Shown here: one piece after another, positions 1-9,682 of the stretch
How positions within the stretch are numbered: the first letter of the stretch is position 1
Layout: every line of letters starts with the position of its first letter
Assembly (NCBI RefSeq): GCF_000819765.1
Contig: NZ_CDBT01000043.1
Coordinates: 1 to 36,763, forward strand
From: Aeromonas bivalvium
GTDB taxonomy: Bacteria > Pseudomonadota > Gammaproteobacteria > Enterobacterales > Aeromonadaceae
Direction of reading: 5' to 3'
Length of the DNA: 36,763 nt
Notes under the pieces: generated by a model
What the model was told of the DNA's origin: nothing
Seen by the model: the letters and a program-made list of their open reading frames with translations, nothing else
Databases searched by the model: none
Translations under genes and position numbers: made by a program

Positions 1-3000
1 CAGATCGACGGCCAGGTCCTGACCTTCGAATACCCGCGTCCGGCGGATGGCGCGACCCTGACGGTAACCGCCACCCTGGTGGACGCGGCGGGCAACGTCT
101 CCCTGCCGGGCAGCGACAGTGCCACCATGTACCACGACGCTCCCCCGGTGACCATTGGGGGTCACGGCATTGGTCTTGAAGATACTCCCCTGGTGCTGGC
201 CTGGGATCAATTTGGTGCCAGTGACGACCAGGCCGACGGGGATCTGAGTGTGGTGATTGGCTCCTTGCCGCAAAACGGCACCCTGCAGTACCTCAATGCG
301 GCAGGTCAGTGGGTGGCGGTGAAGGTGGGGGACAGCATCACCTCAGGCGAGATAAAAGCGGGGCAATTGCGCCTGGTGCCCGGCAGTCATGAGTCCAGCA
401 CCGACAACAGCAACGGGCAGGGCAACGACAGCGGCAACCTCAAGGGGGACTATGCCAGCTTCGAATTCAAGGTGAGTGATGGTACCCAGCTCAGCAACAG
501 CGGCACCCTGGTGATCGACATTGAGGCCGTGGCCGACAAGCCCGTGGTGGAGGTGACCCTGAGCAGCAATGGCACCCCCCTCTACCAGGGGTTCCCGAGC
601 TTTGGCATCAGCACCGACAGCTTCCAGTCAGGCAATATCGACCATACCGATCTGGGAGTCGGCGCGCCGAAGCGGGACGCCAGCAGCGGCAATGATCAGT
701 TGAATGGATCCAATACCAAGAATGACTACCTGCTGAGCAGCAAGGGCGGCGGCGACATGCTCTACGGCAAAGGGGGGGATGACCTGCTGGTTGGCGGCAA
801 CGCAGATCAGGGCGACTCCCTCTATGGCGGAACTGGCAACGACATCCTGGTGGCCGGTCTGGGCAACGATGGCCTCTATGGTGACACGGGCGATGACGTT
901 GCCGTGCTGCGCGGCAACCGGGCCGATTATGTGGTTCAGAAAGGGAGTGGTCACTCGATCCATGATGCCTGGTTTGATTTCAGCGTGAATGAAGGGGGCA
1001 CAGGGGTCACCAAGGCACTCCATGATATCGAGCACGTACAGTTCGATGACGGTATTTACGCCATCAATCAGGCCACGGGTGAACTGACCATGGTGCAGCC
1101 GACCCAGGTCGATTACCCGGTCGACATCAAGGTATCCCTCACGGACCGCGATGGCAGCGAAGTGCTCGACAGCCTGTTGCTGAGCGGTTTGCCGGCTGGG
1201 AGCAAGCTCTATCAGGGCAGTGATCTGCTCGGCACGGTCGGAGCGAATGGCACACTCAGCCTGCCTGCGAGCAGCGGCCTGTGGAGCGGCAATGCCCTGG
1301 ATGTCTCCCTGAGTGGTCTCACCCTGCGGGTGCCAGGTGCCCTGGCGGGTCAGGTGGACCTCAAGGTGGAGGCGACCACGCGGGAGCTGCATACGGATCA
1401 GACCAATACGGCCAGTGATGATGACAGCATACGGCTGAGTTATTTCCAGGGCACGGAAGGGGAGCAGGGAGACCAGACTCACCACTATGGCAGCGAGCAC
1501 AACCTGGTGGTGGGAGATCTGGATGGCAGCGTGGTGCTGTCGGGTCAGAACTACAACATCGCCTTCATCGTCGACAGTTCCGGCAGTATAGGTGACGAGG
1601 CGATGGTAACGATCCGGACCCAGCTGGAGCAGGTCTTTACCAGCCTCAAGGCCAGTGCGGGCACCGACAACGCAGGCACAGTCAATCTCTTGCTTGTGGA
1701 TTTCGATACCACGACCCGCGGCAGCGTCAGTGTCAACCTGGCCGATAGTGGCGCATTGAAGACCCTGCTCGATGCCCTCAAGGGGATGTCTGCCGATGGC
1801 GGCACCAACTACGAGGCCGCATTCAGCAAGGCGGCGAACTGGTTTGCCGGCAGCACGGCGACCAGCAATGTGAATGCGAAGAACCTGGCCTACTTCATCA
1901 CCGATGGCAAGCCGACCTTCTATGACCTCGGCACTACCACCAGGCTCAGTGATGTGAAGGTCATCGATTGGGCTTATAGCAGTGACGACTATCTCAACAG
2001 CACCTCTTTGAACCTCGGCAACTATGTGCTCGGCAATACCGTGACCTACCGCGGTGTCGAAGTGGTCAACAGCAAAGGGGAAGTGATCAAGTGGTCCCAA
2101 GGGTGGGATGGCTGGTTCACGACCACTGTGGGGGTCATCGTCAAGGGCAGCAACGGCCAGAACCAGATCCAGTTGCTGGGTGGGGATGGCCGAAACAGCA
2201 CCGATGACGTGCGTACCGACGCCTTGCTGGGCTATCAGCTGTTGACCTCAAAAGGAGTGCTTGTTGAAGCCATCGGCTTGGGAGCGAACATCTCCGAAGC
2301 CGATCTCAAGTCATATGACTCGGATGGGATCACCCATACCAATGTGGATGCCAGCGATCTGGCCAGCACCATACTGGGCGCCACCAACAGCAATCTGCCG
2401 GGCAGCGACCGGTTCGATGGCGGGGCTGGCGATGACATCCTGTTTGGCGATGCGATGCACTTCAACGGCATCGCGGGAGAGGGGTACGCGGCCATCAAGG
2501 CGTATGTGGCGGACAAGTTGAACCAGAACGCCGCCCTGGATGCCGAAGTGCACCGTTACATTCAGCAGCATGCCAGCGAGTTCGATCAATCATCCGGCAA
2601 TGACAAGGCGGATGTGCTGATGGGGGGCGAGGGTAGCGACATCCTCTACGGCCAGGGGGGCAATGACATCCTGGACGGCGGCAGCGGGGATGACATCCTG
2701 TTTGGCGGAGTCGGGAATGACACCCTGTACGGCGGCCTGGGGGACGACAGCCTCCATGGTGGCAGCGGCACAGACACCCTGTATGGCGGGGAGGGCAATG
2801 ACATCCTCAATGGCGGTACCGGCGACGATTGGCTCATCGGCGGGCTGGGCAACGATATCCTGACCGGCGCAGACGGATCCGACATCTTCGTCTGGAGCAA
2901 GGGAGATATCGAGGAGGGCAAGCTGACGGTGGATACCATCACAGACTTCAACCCGAGCCGTGATGACGCGTCACAGCGAGACAAGCTGGATCTGCGGGAT

Positions 3001-3234
3001 CTGCTGGATCAGGACGACACCCAGCACCCGGACGATCTGAAGAGCCTGCTCTCCGTGTTCCAGGACGATGAAGGGGTTCACTTGCAGGTCAAGACATCGG
3101 CCAGCAGCGAGGTGGCCCAGGAGATAGTGCTGGTGAACCACAGCTTCGATACCCTGACCGGCAACAGCGGTGCCACCTCGAGCCAGGTGATTGATTTCAT
3201 GCTCAACAATCACATGCTGGAGATAGACAAATAA
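1..3234 (+). CDS. Large RTX adhesin, C-terminal part (5' end outside window)
   Basis: The frame is open from the first base, so this is the 3' end of a longer gene, and the GTG at 79 is internal. The order seen is: end of an Ig-like repeat (ending DAAGNVSLP); a cadherin-like module (about 150-540); a first glycine/aspartate RTX block (about 690-900); a vWA domain beginning near 1550 with the MIDAS motif DSSGS (1573-1587) and an ITDG motif near 1900; a second, longer RTX block of GGxGxD nonapeptides (about 2400-2880); and a C-terminal segment typical of type I secretion signals (about 2880-3231). The RTX repeats should fold on calcium after export. By family knowledge this is a LapA/BapA-type cell-surface adhesin for biofilm or host attachment, exported by a TolC-linked ABC transporter not present here. 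The family call is firm; the ligand is unknown. Confidence 0.9.
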   Translation, partial: QIDGQVLTFEYPRPADGATLTVTATLVDAAGNVSLPGSDSATMYHDAPPVTIGGHGIGLEDTPLVLAWDQFGASDDQADGDLSVVIGSLPQNGTLQYLNAAGQWVAVKVGDSITSGEIKAGQLRLVPGSHESSTDNSNGQGNDSGNLKGDYASFEFKVSDGTQLSNSGTLVIDIEAVADKPVVEVTLSSNGTPLYQGFPSFGISTDSFQSGNIDHTDLGVGAPKRDASSGNDQLNGSNTKNDYLLSSKGGGDMLYGKGGDDLLVGGNADQGDSLYGGTGNDILVAGLGNDGLYGDTGDDVAVLRGNRADYVVQKGSGHSIHDAWFDFSVNEGGTGVTKALHDIEHVQFDDGIYAINQATGELTMVQPTQVDYPVDIKVSLTDRDGSEVLDSLLLSGLPAGSKLYQGSDLLGTVGANGTLSLPASSGLWSGNALDVSLSGLTLRVPGALAGQVDLKVEATTRELHTDQTNTASDDDSIRLSYFQGTEGEQGDQTHHYGSEHNLVVGDLDGSVVLSGQNYNIAFIVDSSGSIGDEAMVTIRTQLEQVFTSLKASAGTDNAGTVNLLLVDFDTTTRGSVSVNLADSGALKTLLDALKGMSADGGTNYEAAFSKAANWFAGSTATSNVNAKNLAYFITDGKPTFYDLGTTTRLSDVKVIDWAYSSDDYLNSTSLNLGNYVLGNTVTYRGVEVVNSKGEVIKWSQGWDGWFTTTVGVIVKGSNGQNQIQLLGGDGRNSTDDVRTDALLGYQLLTSKGVLVEAIGLGANISEADLKSYDSDGITHTNVDASDLASTILGATNSNLPGSDRFDGGAGDDILFGDAMHFNGIAGEGYAAIKAYVADKLNQNAALDAEVHRYIQQHASEFDQSSGNDKADVLMGGEGSDILYGQGGNDILDGGSGDDILFGGVGNDTLYGGLGDDSLHGGSGTDTLYGGEGNDILNGGTGDDWLIGGLGNDILTGADGSDIFVWSKGDIEEGKLTVDTITDFNPSRDDASQRDKLDLRDLLDQDDTQHPDDLKSLLSVFQDDEGVHLQVKTSASSEVAQEIVLVNHSFDTLTGNSGATSSQVIDFMLNNHMLEIDK

Positions 3235-3254
3235 GGGTGCGACGCATCCACAGC

Positions 3255-3282
3255 AAAAACGGTGGCTCAGGCCACCGTTTTT
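3255..3282 (+). terminator. Intrinsic terminator of the adhesin gene
   Basis: Twelve-base perfect arms (AAAAACGGTGGC and its complement) around a TCAG loop, ending in a T run, 20 bases after the adhesin stop codon. Confidence 0.9.
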
Positions 3283-3425
3283 CTTGGTGCGGATCTCGCC
3301 TTGGGCGCAGGAATGGGCAAGAGAGCGAAACACTAAGGGGTCTGCCGTCGAGGGAAAGGAGGCCGTGGGCTTGGCGCTGCGGCTCCGGGTCTGGAGAGGG
3401 TGCTGGCGGGCAGCAAATAAAGGGG

Positions 3426-3452
3426 AAAAATAGGAGGAGAGGACTCCTCCTA
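3426..3452 (-). terminator. Intrinsic terminator of the cold-shock gene
   Basis: Read on the minus strand, a nine-base-pair stem (TAGGAGGAG arms) with a four-base loop is followed by five T. It sits 14 bases past the csp stop codon. The stretch 3283-3425 between the two terminators holds nothing I can support. Confidence 0.85.
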
Positions 3453-3465
3453 GCAAGGCGGCGGC

Positions 3466-3675
3466 TTAGAGAAGGGTGACGTTCTCAGCCTGCGGGCCTT
3501 TCTGACCCTGAGTCACGGTGAACTGAACCTTCTGGCCTTCGGCCAGGGTTTTGAAGCCCGTGCTCTGGATGGAGGAGAAGTGAACGAAAACGTCCGGTCC
3601 CTGAGCTTGTTCGATGAAGCCAAAACCCTTGGTTTCGTTGAACCATTTGACTTGGCCGGTGCGAATGTCAGACAT
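3466..3675 (-). CDS. Cold-shock domain protein (CspA family)
   Basis: A 69-residue protein, the standard single cold-shock-domain length. RNP1 is KGFGFI at residues 16-21 and RNP2 is VFVHF at 29-33, the aromatic surface that binds single-stranded RNA and DNA. Such proteins act as RNA chaperones that melt secondary structure; some are cold-induced, others constitutive or growth-phase controlled, and sequence alone does not tell which. The gene stands alone between two terminators and has a strong promoter about 130 bases upstream, so it carries a long untranslated leader, as cold-inducible cspA genes do. A Shine-Dalgarno-like AGGA lies just before the ATG. Which csp paralogue this is cannot be decided here. 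Confidence 0.95.
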   Translation of the reverse strand: MSDIRTGQVKWFNETKGFGFIEQAQGPDVFVHFSSIQSTGFKTLAEGQKVQFTVTQGQKGPQAENVTLL

Positions 3676-3810
3676 GTGTAAGTCCTATCTATTGCAAAAT
3701 GAAACTAACGCCTGGTACAGGCAGGGTTTGCCTAAAAGACAGGGGAGAGCCATGACTGACCTGCTGATGTGTCTCAGTCCTACTCAACGGTCCCTGTTAA
3801 AAGCAAAACG

Positions 3811-3838
3811 ATTGTACGTGAGCGCCGATCCTTGTCAA
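3811..3838 (-). promoter_or_regulatory. Sigma-70 promoter of csp with long leader
   Basis: On the minus strand the -35 is a perfect TTGACA (3833-3838), the spacer is 16 bases and the -10 is TACAAT (3811-3816). Transcription would start near 3804, giving a leader of about 130 bases before the csp ATG at 3675. Long leaders of this size carry the thermosensing structure in E. coli cspA; whether this one does is inference. Confidence 0.8.
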
Positions 3839-3912
3839 ACATCGGCCATTCAATCTTTGAGCAAGGTAAAACTATTGGCTGATCAAGCCGTTGCCCATGG
3901 GGCGCTGCCATG

Positions 3913-3938
3913 AAAAAGGAGGCATGACGCCTCCTTTA
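3913..3938 (-). terminator. Intrinsic terminator of the ytfB-like gene
   Basis: Arms AAAGGAGGC and GCCTCCTTT around a short loop, followed on the minus strand by a five-T run. It lies just past the stop of the OapA/YtfB-like gene and insulates it from the csp promoter. Confidence 0.85.
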
Positions 3939-3962
3939 TCTCGATGGGATCCCTTTGGGGGA

Positions 3963-4628
3963 TCACTCCTTGAGTGCGAAGCCCTCACCCTGGCGATCGT
4001 AGCGATAGAGCACCTGGAAGTCGTCCCGGATCTCGACGCGTTGAATGCGCCTGTCATCCCCGACCAGAATGTTGACGCTCTTGCCGGTCTGCATCCGGGT
4101 CAGGGGCCGGTCCGGTCCCTCGATGGCGATGAGCCGACTGAGCTCGACCCCGGGCAGCTCGAACTGGCGGAAGAGAGAGAAGAGGGTCTCACCCGCCGCG
4201 ACCTTGTGGCTGAGCCACTTGCCATTGACTGGCTCGGGTTCCGGCGCGGCCACGGCAGCAGTCTCGGGCTGGCGCAGCTCGCCCTGGCTTTGTGCCGGGA
4301 GGGCGATGGGGACGCTCAGGGAACCTGAGGGGGCCGCCTGCGGCGCGCCGGGGGCAGGCTCCCAGGCCAGCAAGATCAGCCAGAGGGGGATCAGGATCAG
4401 CAGGGCGATGCCATGTTTGCGGGGCAAGGGACTTTGCCACTTGCGGCCCTCGCTCGCCCTGGCCTTGGGGGCCTCCCTGTTTTTCAGCCGCGCCAGGGTC
4501 TGACCCAGTTGCTGGCGCAGGGGCAGGGTGGCTGCATTGATGCGTTCAAGCAGGGATCCTTGTGACTCGTCTCTATGACGCTGTGCTCGTCTGTTATGGC
4601 CACGGGGGCGACGATCCGGGGTGGGCAC
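3963..4628 (-). CDS. ytfB: OapA/YtfB-like cell-envelope protein with LysM-like domain
   Basis: A 221-residue protein with a basic cytoplasmic N terminus (residues 1-71, rich in Arg and Lys), one membrane segment (about 73-89, HGIALLILIPLWLILLAW), a Pro/Ala/Gln-rich linker (about 90-135) and a C-terminal OapA/LysM-like domain (about 137-221, with the phrase VAAGETLFSLFRQFELPG). This layout matches E. coli YtfB, a single-pass inner-membrane protein linked to cell division, and Haemophilus OapA, linked to colony opacity and adhesion. The domain is expected to face the periplasm and bind glycans such as peptidoglycan. The start is GTG at 4628, with GAGG about eight bases upstream. It is monocistronic. 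The family assignment is good; the exact role is inferred. Confidence 0.85.
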   Translation of the reverse strand: MPTPDRRPRGHNRRAQRHRDESQGSLLERINAATLPLRQQLGQTLARLKNREAPKARASEGRKWQSPLPRKHGIALLILIPLWLILLAWEPAPGAPQAAPSGSLSVPIALPAQSQGELRQPETAAVAAPEPEPVNGKWLSHKVAAGETLFSLFRQFELPGVELSRLIAIEGPDRPLTRMQTGKSVNILVGDDRRIQRVEIRDDFQVLYRYDRQGEGFALKE

Positions 4629-4687
4629 GGCAGTTACCTCTCACTACAATTGCCTGCCATCAGGCAAATCAGGCGCCTATGGTAAAC

Positions 4688-4713
4688 GGACTCGCCCCCG
4701 AGGGGGAGAGTCC
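4688..4713 (-). terminator. Probable terminator of the chemoreceptor gene
   Basis: A GC-rich inverted repeat (GGACTC arms extended by a C5/G5 stem) lies 15 bases past the stop of the chemoreceptor. The T run after it on the minus strand is short (GTTTACC), so efficiency is uncertain. Confidence 0.5.
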
Positions 4714-4728
4714 CTGGCAGGAAATTTA

Positions 4729-6834
4729 TCAGCGTAGCCGGAATTGTCCCAGCAGCTGCTGCAATCGCTCCGCTCCCTGACGCAGGGCCTGGCTGGCCTG
4801 GGCGGTATCGGTTGCGTCCCTGGCAATGTCGTTCGCCAGCATGTTGGTCTTGGCCAGGTTGCCAGACACCGTCTCGGCGACCGAGCTCTGCTCCTCGGCG
4901 GCGGAGGCTATCTGGTAGGTCATGTCGTTGATGGTGGCGATGGCCTGATAGATGCTGGCGAGGGCCGCCTCGGCGAGATCCGCCTCGCTCACCGCTTGCT
5001 GCGTCAACTGCTGGCTCAGGGTGATGGCGCCGACGGCATTGGTCGAACTGTGACGTATCTTGTCGATCAGGTCCTGGGTGCTCTGCACCGCCTGCTGGGT
5101 ATTGCGGGCCAGCTGACGCACCTCGTCGGCCACCACCGCGAAGCCGCGGCCCTGTTCCCCGGCCCGGGCCGCCTCGATGGCGGCGTTGAGGGCCAGCAGG
5201 TTGGTCTGATCGGCGATCCCCTGAATGACGGCGAGTATGCTGGTGATCTGCTCGCTGTCGTGGGCCAGCCCCTCCACCACCTCGGCTCCCTTGCCCGCCT
5301 CTGCGGCCACCTTGTGCATGGAGTGGATCACCTGCTGGAAGCGCTCCTTGCCCTCGTCCGCCGCACTCTGGGCCTGCTTGGCGGAATCGGCGGTGTTGTT
5401 GGCATGGGTGGCGACCTCCTGACTGACGTAAGACATCTCCTGCACTGCGGTCAGCATCTGTTCCATCTCGGCCTGATGGGATTGCAGGTTGCGATCCGTC
5501 TGCCCCGCGATGCGGTCGGTATCTCCGGCGTGGCGGTTCACCTCGCCGGCGGTTCCCTGCACATCGCCGAGCAGCCCCTGCAACTTGTCGATGAAGCGGT
5601 TGATGCCGCGGGCCAGAGCGCCCAGCTCGTCCGCCGAGTTCACCTCGAGCCGCTTGGTGAGATCCCCCTCTCCATCGGCGATGTCATCCACCAGGCTGAC
5701 CATCTGGCGGATGGGGCCCGTGATGGTGCGGGCGATCACCAGCATGGCGAGCAGGGCCAGGCCCAGCACGATGAGGGCGCCGATGAGCTGCTGGCTCATG
5801 GCGGCCCGGTTCATCTCGTTGAGCCGGGTTTCCAGCTGATCCGCCCCCGCCAGCACCACCTGATAGGGCAGGGTGACTATGATGGCCCAGTTGCGGGCCA
5901 TGCCGGGCACTGCGATGGGCACAGAGATGCGAAATGCGCCATCCAGCTCCTGGCGCTGCAGCTCGGGTTTGAGGTATTGCTGCCAGCCGTCGCCCAGCAG
6001 CTTGTCGGCGCGCGTGCCGAGCAGGCCGGCATCGCCGCTGGTGCCTGTGATGACGCCGGCGGCACTGATGATCAGTGTATCCCCCTTGCCGTCATAGATG
6101 TTGTCGTTGAGCCGTCTCGCCTGCTGGTTGATGGCATCCACCGCCAGATCCAGGGCGGCAATGCCCTTGAACTGACCGCCCACCAGGATGGGGCTGGTGA
6201 TGGTGCTCACCAGCACCTGCTGGCCGTTGATGTCTACCTTGAAGGGGTCGATGAGGCAAGCCTGGCCCTGTTGCCTGGGGCAGGCATAGTAGTCGTTGGC
6301 GGGATTGCCGAACTCATCGGGCTCGTGCTTCTCGATGGAGAGCAGCAGATCCGAACCTATGTTGGCGCCGTCCCGATAGAAGTAGGGGACGAAGCGTCCC
6401 TTGGCATCGCTGCCGGATTCGCTCTGACCTGCGAAGGCGCTGTCCTGGCCGTCGAAGCCGTCGGGCTCGAAGCCTGCGAAAGCGCCATAGAGCTGGGGCT
6501 CCAGGCCAAGCTGGGCCTTGAGCAGCTCATTGACCTGCTGGCGATCCAGCGGCAGCTTGCCCTCCTGTTGCAGGGCCAGGACGCTGGCCATCTGCTGGGC
6601 ATAGGAGAGCCCCTTTTGCAGCAACTGGGTGATGGCAGCCGCCTCGGCGCGGGCCTCGGCCCCCACCTTCTGCCACGCCTCCTCCTGCAAGGCGGCGCGG
6701 CTGGAGTCGACGGTCAGTTGCTGGGTCTGGCGGCCCGAATACTGGGTCTGCAGGATCAGGACCACCAGGGCGGCGGTCATGGCAATCCCGGTCATCACCA
6801 GGATGCGGTGTGCGATAGAGCGAAACTGCATCAT
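4729..6834 (-). CDS. Methyl-accepting chemotaxis protein with periplasmic Cache-type sensor
   Basis: A 701-residue transmembrane chemoreceptor. Segments seen: a first membrane helix (about 11-28), a periplasmic region of about 320 residues with the size and pattern of a dCache domain, a second membrane helix (about 350-370), a HAMP domain (after TITGPIRQM), and a cytoplasmic signalling region with the highly conserved hairpin tip ([18 protein letters not shown]) that contacts CheA and CheW. The sensor part has two Cys eight residues apart ([15 protein letters not shown]) that could form a disulfide in the periplasm. dCache receptors commonly bind amino acids or other small molecules; the ligand here cannot be read. 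The start is ATG 6834, or ATG 6831 directly after it, with AAGGAAGG upstream. There is no chemotaxis operon around it, as is common for the many dispersed receptors of Aeromonas and Vibrio. Confidence 0.92.
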   Translation of the reverse strand: MMQFRSIAHRILVMTGIAMTAALVVLILQTQYSGRQTQQLTVDSSRAALQEEAWQKVGAEARAEAAAITQLLQKGLSYAQQMASVLALQQEGKLPLDRQQVNELLKAQLGLEPQLYGAFAGFEPDGFDGQDSAFAGQSESGSDAKGRFVPYFYRDGANIGSDLLLSIEKHEPDEFGNPANDYYACPRQQGQACLIDPFKVDINGQQVLVSTITSPILVGGQFKGIAALDLAVDAINQQARRLNDNIYDGKGDTLIISAAGVITGTSGDAGLLGTRADKLLGDGWQQYLKPELQRQELDGAFRISVPIAVPGMARNWAIIVTLPYQVVLAGADQLETRLNEMNRAAMSQQLIGALIVLGLALLAMLVIARTITGPIRQMVSLVDDIADGEGDLTKRLEVNSADELGALARGINRFIDKLQGLLGDVQGTAGEVNRHAGDTDRIAGQTDRNLQSHQAEMEQMLTAVQEMSYVSQEVATHANNTADSAKQAQSAADEGKERFQQVIHSMHKVAAEAGKGAEVVEGLAHDSEQITSILAVIQGIADQTNLLALNAAIEAARAGEQGRGFAVVADEVRQLARNTQQAVQSTQDLIDKIRHSSTNAVGAITLSQQLTQQAVSEADLAEAALASIYQAIATINDMTYQIASAAEEQSSVAETVSGNLAKTNMLANDIARDATDTAQASQALRQGAERLQQLLGQFRLR

Positions 6835-6989
6835 GCCTTCCTTGTCTTAAGCGTTAAGTTGGTTGAAACATCGGCTTGGCAGATGAAATCTCCAGCCTTT
6901 GTTGCAAGTAGAGCCGAAAATGCCAGTGATTTTTGCGATCCTCCTCATGTCCGGGAGGGGAAGGGGGAGGGCAAGGCCCGATCCCAGGG

Positions 6990-7042
6990 TTTTCCCATCC
7001 GGGATCCAGCGTGCAAGATGTGCGGATTTTCCCATCCGTGAT
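6990..7042 (+). repeat. Direct repeat pair upstream of gltX
   Basis: TTTTCCCATCCGGGAT (6990-7005) and TTTTCCCATCCGTGAT (7027-7042) differ at one base in sixteen and start 37 bases apart. They lie in the intergenic region between the divergent chemoreceptor and gltX. They could be a duplicated protein-binding site; no known factor is recognised. Confidence 0.55.
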
Positions 7043-7109
7043 TCTGAGTGCTAAAATGCGGCGGTTTTTCTAACGCATTGGCCCAAGGCCCTCTACACAA
7101 GGCTTAAAG

Positions 7110-8525
7110 ATGAAAGTCAAAACCCGTTTTGCTCCCAGCCCGACCGGTTTCCTGCATGTCGGCGGTGCCCGTACCGCGCTCTACTCCTGGCTCTACGCGA
7201 AAAGCCAGGGCGGCGAGTTCGTGCTGCGTATCGAGGATACCGACCTGGAACGTTCCACTCAGGAGGCGATAGACGCCATCATTGAGGGCATGGAATGGCT
7301 GGAGCTGAACTGGGATGAGGGCCCCTACTACCAGACCAAGCGCTTCGACCGCTACAACGCCCTGATTGACGAGATGCTGGCCGATGGCCGCGCCTACAAG
7401 TGCTTCTGCTCCAAGGAGCGTCTGGAAGCGCTGCGCGAAGGCCAGATGGCCAATGGCGAGAAGCCCCGTTATGACGGCAAGTGCCGGGATGCTGCCCACG
7501 ATCACCCGGCCGATGCGCCCCACGTCATTCGCTTTCGCAACCCCACCGAAGGCTCAGTGGTGTTCGATGACCACGTCCGTGGCCGCATCGAGTTCGCCAA
7601 CACCGAGCTCGACGATCTCATCATCCGCCGCACCGACGGCGCCCCCACCTACAACTTCTGCGTGGTGGTCGATGACTGGGACATGGAGATCACCCACGTG
7701 GTGCGTGGCGAAGACCACATCAACAACACCCCGCGCCAGATCAACATCTACAAGGCCCTGAACGCGCCTGTGCCTGAGTTCGCCCACGTCTCCATGATCC
7801 TGGGGGACGACGGAGCCAAGCTCTCCAAGCGCCACGGTGCTGTCTCCGTGATGCAGTACCGCGACGATGGCTACCTGCCGGAAGCCCTGCTGAACTATCT
7901 GGTGCGTCTGGGCTGGTCCCACGGCGATCAGGAGATCTTCAGCCTGGAGGAGATGATCAAGCTGTTCAGCCTGGATGCCATCTCCAAGTCCGCCTCCGCC
8001 TTCAACACCGACAAGCTGCTGTGGCTGAACAACCACTACATGCGCAGCCTGGACCCGGCCTATGTGGCCAAGCACCTGGAATGGCACATGGCCGCCCAGA
8101 ACATCGACACCAGCAAGGGCCCGACGTTGCCTGCCGTGGTGACTCTGCTGGCCGAGCGCTGCAACACCCTGGTCGAGATGGCCGCCCAGAGCCGCTACCT
8201 GTTCGAAGATTTTGATGCCATCGACGAAGCGGCCGCCAAGAAACACCTGCGCGGCGTCGCGGCCGAGCCGCTGACCCTGGCCAAGGCCAAGCTGTCGGCC
8301 CTGGAGACCTGGACCACCGAAGCGCTGCACGAGCTGATTGAAGCCACTGCCGCCGAGCTGGGTCAGGGCATGGGCAAGGTCGGTATGCCGCTGCGCGTGG
8401 CCGTCACCGGTCTGGGTCAGTCCCCTGCCATCGATGCCGTGATGGCGTTGGTGGGCAAGGAGCGGGTACTGGCGCGTATCGATCGCGCCCTGGCGTATAT
8501 CGAAGCGCGCATGGCTGCCGAGTAA
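7110..8525 (+). CDS. gltX: Glutamyl-tRNA synthetase
   Basis: A 471-residue class I synthetase that charges tRNA-Glu, at the usual bacterial length. The HIGH-type signature is [11 protein letters not shown] near residues 9-19 and the KMSKS-type loop is KLSKR at residues 237-241. The zinc-site cysteines known from E. coli are present at Cys98, Cys100 and Cys125, but the usual fourth position 127 is Asp, with a His at 130. The gene starts with ATG after a short leader, ends at a strong terminator and is followed by a tRNA-Ala array; E. coli also has tRNA-Ala(GGC) genes (alaW, alaX) beside gltX, so the linkage is conserved. Confidence 0.98.
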   Translation: MKVKTRFAPSPTGFLHVGGARTALYSWLYAKSQGGEFVLRIEDTDLERSTQEAIDAIIEGMEWLELNWDEGPYYQTKRFDRYNALIDEMLADGRAYKCFCSKERLEALREGQMANGEKPRYDGKCRDAAHDHPADAPHVIRFRNPTEGSVVFDDHVRGRIEFANTELDDLIIRRTDGAPTYNFCVVVDDWDMEITHVVRGEDHINNTPRQINIYKALNAPVPEFAHVSMILGDDGAKLSKRHGAVSVMQYRDDGYLPEALLNYLVRLGWSHGDQEIFSLEEMIKLFSLDAISKSASAFNTDKLLWLNNHYMRSLDPAYVAKHLEWHMAAQNIDTSKGPTLPAVVTLLAERCNTLVEMAAQSRYLFEDFDAIDEAAAKKHLRGVAAEPLTLAKAKLSALETWTTEALHELIEATAAELGQGMGKVGMPLRVAVTGLGQSPAIDAVMALVGKERVLARIDRALAYIEARMAAE

Positions 8526-8546
8526 GCATCTGCCATTATGTGAAAG

Positions 8547-8570
8547 AGGCTCCCATTCGGGAGCCTTTTG
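8547..8570 (+). terminator. Intrinsic terminator of gltX
   Basis: An eight-base-pair stem (AGGCTCCC arms, ATTC loop) followed by TTTTGTGTTTT, 21 bases after the gltX stop codon. It separates gltX from the tRNA promoter. Confidence 0.9.
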
Positions 8571-8697
8571 TGTTTTGGCCTCAAGCGGATTTGCGACGTA
8601 AAACAGCGACATAGCGATGAGGTTGGCGCTAAAAACAGCTAACTGCCTGAATTTTGACTAAACGATTCAACAGGCGAGAATTTTGGGTTGACAGCAA

Positions 8698-8726
8698 AGC
8701 GGTCGATGCCTATCATGCGCCTCCGT
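8698..8726 (+). promoter_or_regulatory. Strong promoter of the tRNA-Ala array
   Basis: A perfect -35 TTGACA (8698-8703), a 17-base spacer and -10 TATCAT (8721-8726), followed by a GC-rich stretch (GCGCCTCC) like the stringent-response discriminators of stable-RNA promoters. The start would fall near 8733, about 30 bases before the first tRNA. Confidence 0.8.
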
Positions 8727-8761
8727 TGCCAGAGATAACTTTGGTAGCGCCGAGGTGAGTT

Positions 8762-8837
<76 letters not shown>

Positions 8838-8865
8838 AATTCTCCTCGAACAATCTGGAATCAAA

Positions 8866-8941
<76 letters not shown>

Positions 8942-9004
8942 GGTTCCTGATTGACATGAAGTACCCAGGGCAGTGCGGTGTGTATCACCCAGGCCGACCT
9001 TTGT

Positions 9005-9080
<76 letters not shown>

Positions 9081-9139
9081 CTATTTGCAGTAAAAGGCAA
9101 ACGGCCGCCAGAACCGCTTGTCTAATGAAGAAAGAATTT

Positions 9140-9215
<76 letters not shown>

Positions 9216-9255
9216 AATTCAGAGTGAAGGTCTTGACCTTGATTCGCCACAACTT

Positions 9256-9331
<76 letters not shown>

Positions 9332-9352
9332 AATTCTCGTCACGAGAAGCTT

Positions 9353-9381
9353 AAAGGCCACCGCATCGCGGTGGCCTTTTT
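9353..9381 (+). terminator. Intrinsic terminator of the tRNA array
   Basis: An eleven-base-pair GC-rich stem (AAGGCCACCGC arms, ATC loop) followed by five T. Confidence 0.95.
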
Positions 9382-9643
9382 GTCATGGGCGCGTCAGCGC
9401 GGCCCCATGATCTGCCTCTACCCGCATCCGGCGCTCGCCGGCACACTCCCGGCAAACACCAAATTCATATGGCGCCATGAGGTGGCTCACAGTTTCGCGT
9501 CATCACCCCCTGCTTCATGATGGCGGCAAATTTGCAGTGGCAGGCTGACAAGGCGGCTATGTGCCGGGCGTTGGCGACACGATCGCCGCCGTTAGCCGGT
9601 TTCCTCGTTGCCCAGCAAACATATTTCTCCTTGTGAATGAAGA
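9382..9643. other. Intergenic region upstream of the chitinase promoter
   Basis: About 260 bases without a supportable gene. There are small GC-rich inverted repeats (for example CCGGCG/CGCCGG near 9430), but I recognise no regulator site in it. With the riboswitch leader it makes an unusually long non-coding region of about 510 bases before the chitinase, so upstream regulatory sites are plausible. Confidence 0.4.
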
Positions 9644-9672
9644 TTGAGCATTTGCGCCGGGCTTTCTATACT
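9644..9672 (+). promoter_or_regulatory. Promoter of the riboswitch-chitinase transcript
   Basis: -35 TTGAGC (9644-9649), a 17-base spacer and -10 TATACT (9667-9672). The predicted start near 9679 falls just before the first base of the riboswitch, which supports both calls. Confidence 0.7.
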
Positions 9673-9682
9673 CGAGCCGTTC

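Noticed and set aside
628..2100. Open frame of 490 codons antisense to the adhesin
   Set aside because: The sense frame has RTX and vWA motifs; the antisense frame shows none.
6835..6900. Possible sigma-28 promoter for the chemoreceptor (GCCGATGT on the minus strand)
   Set aside because: Only the -10 resembles the flagellar consensus; the -35 region GGAGATTT at ten bases does not fit TAAAGTTT at eleven.
4744..7041. Open frame of 765 codons on the strand opposite the chemoreceptor
   Set aside because: It mirrors the codon-position GC pattern of the real gene, matches no recognisable family and has a low-complexity Gly/Leu/His-rich translation.
9640..9662. CRP site at TGTGAATGAAGATTGAG before the chitinase promoter
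   Set aside because: Only the left half TGTGA matches; the right half does not resemble TCACA.
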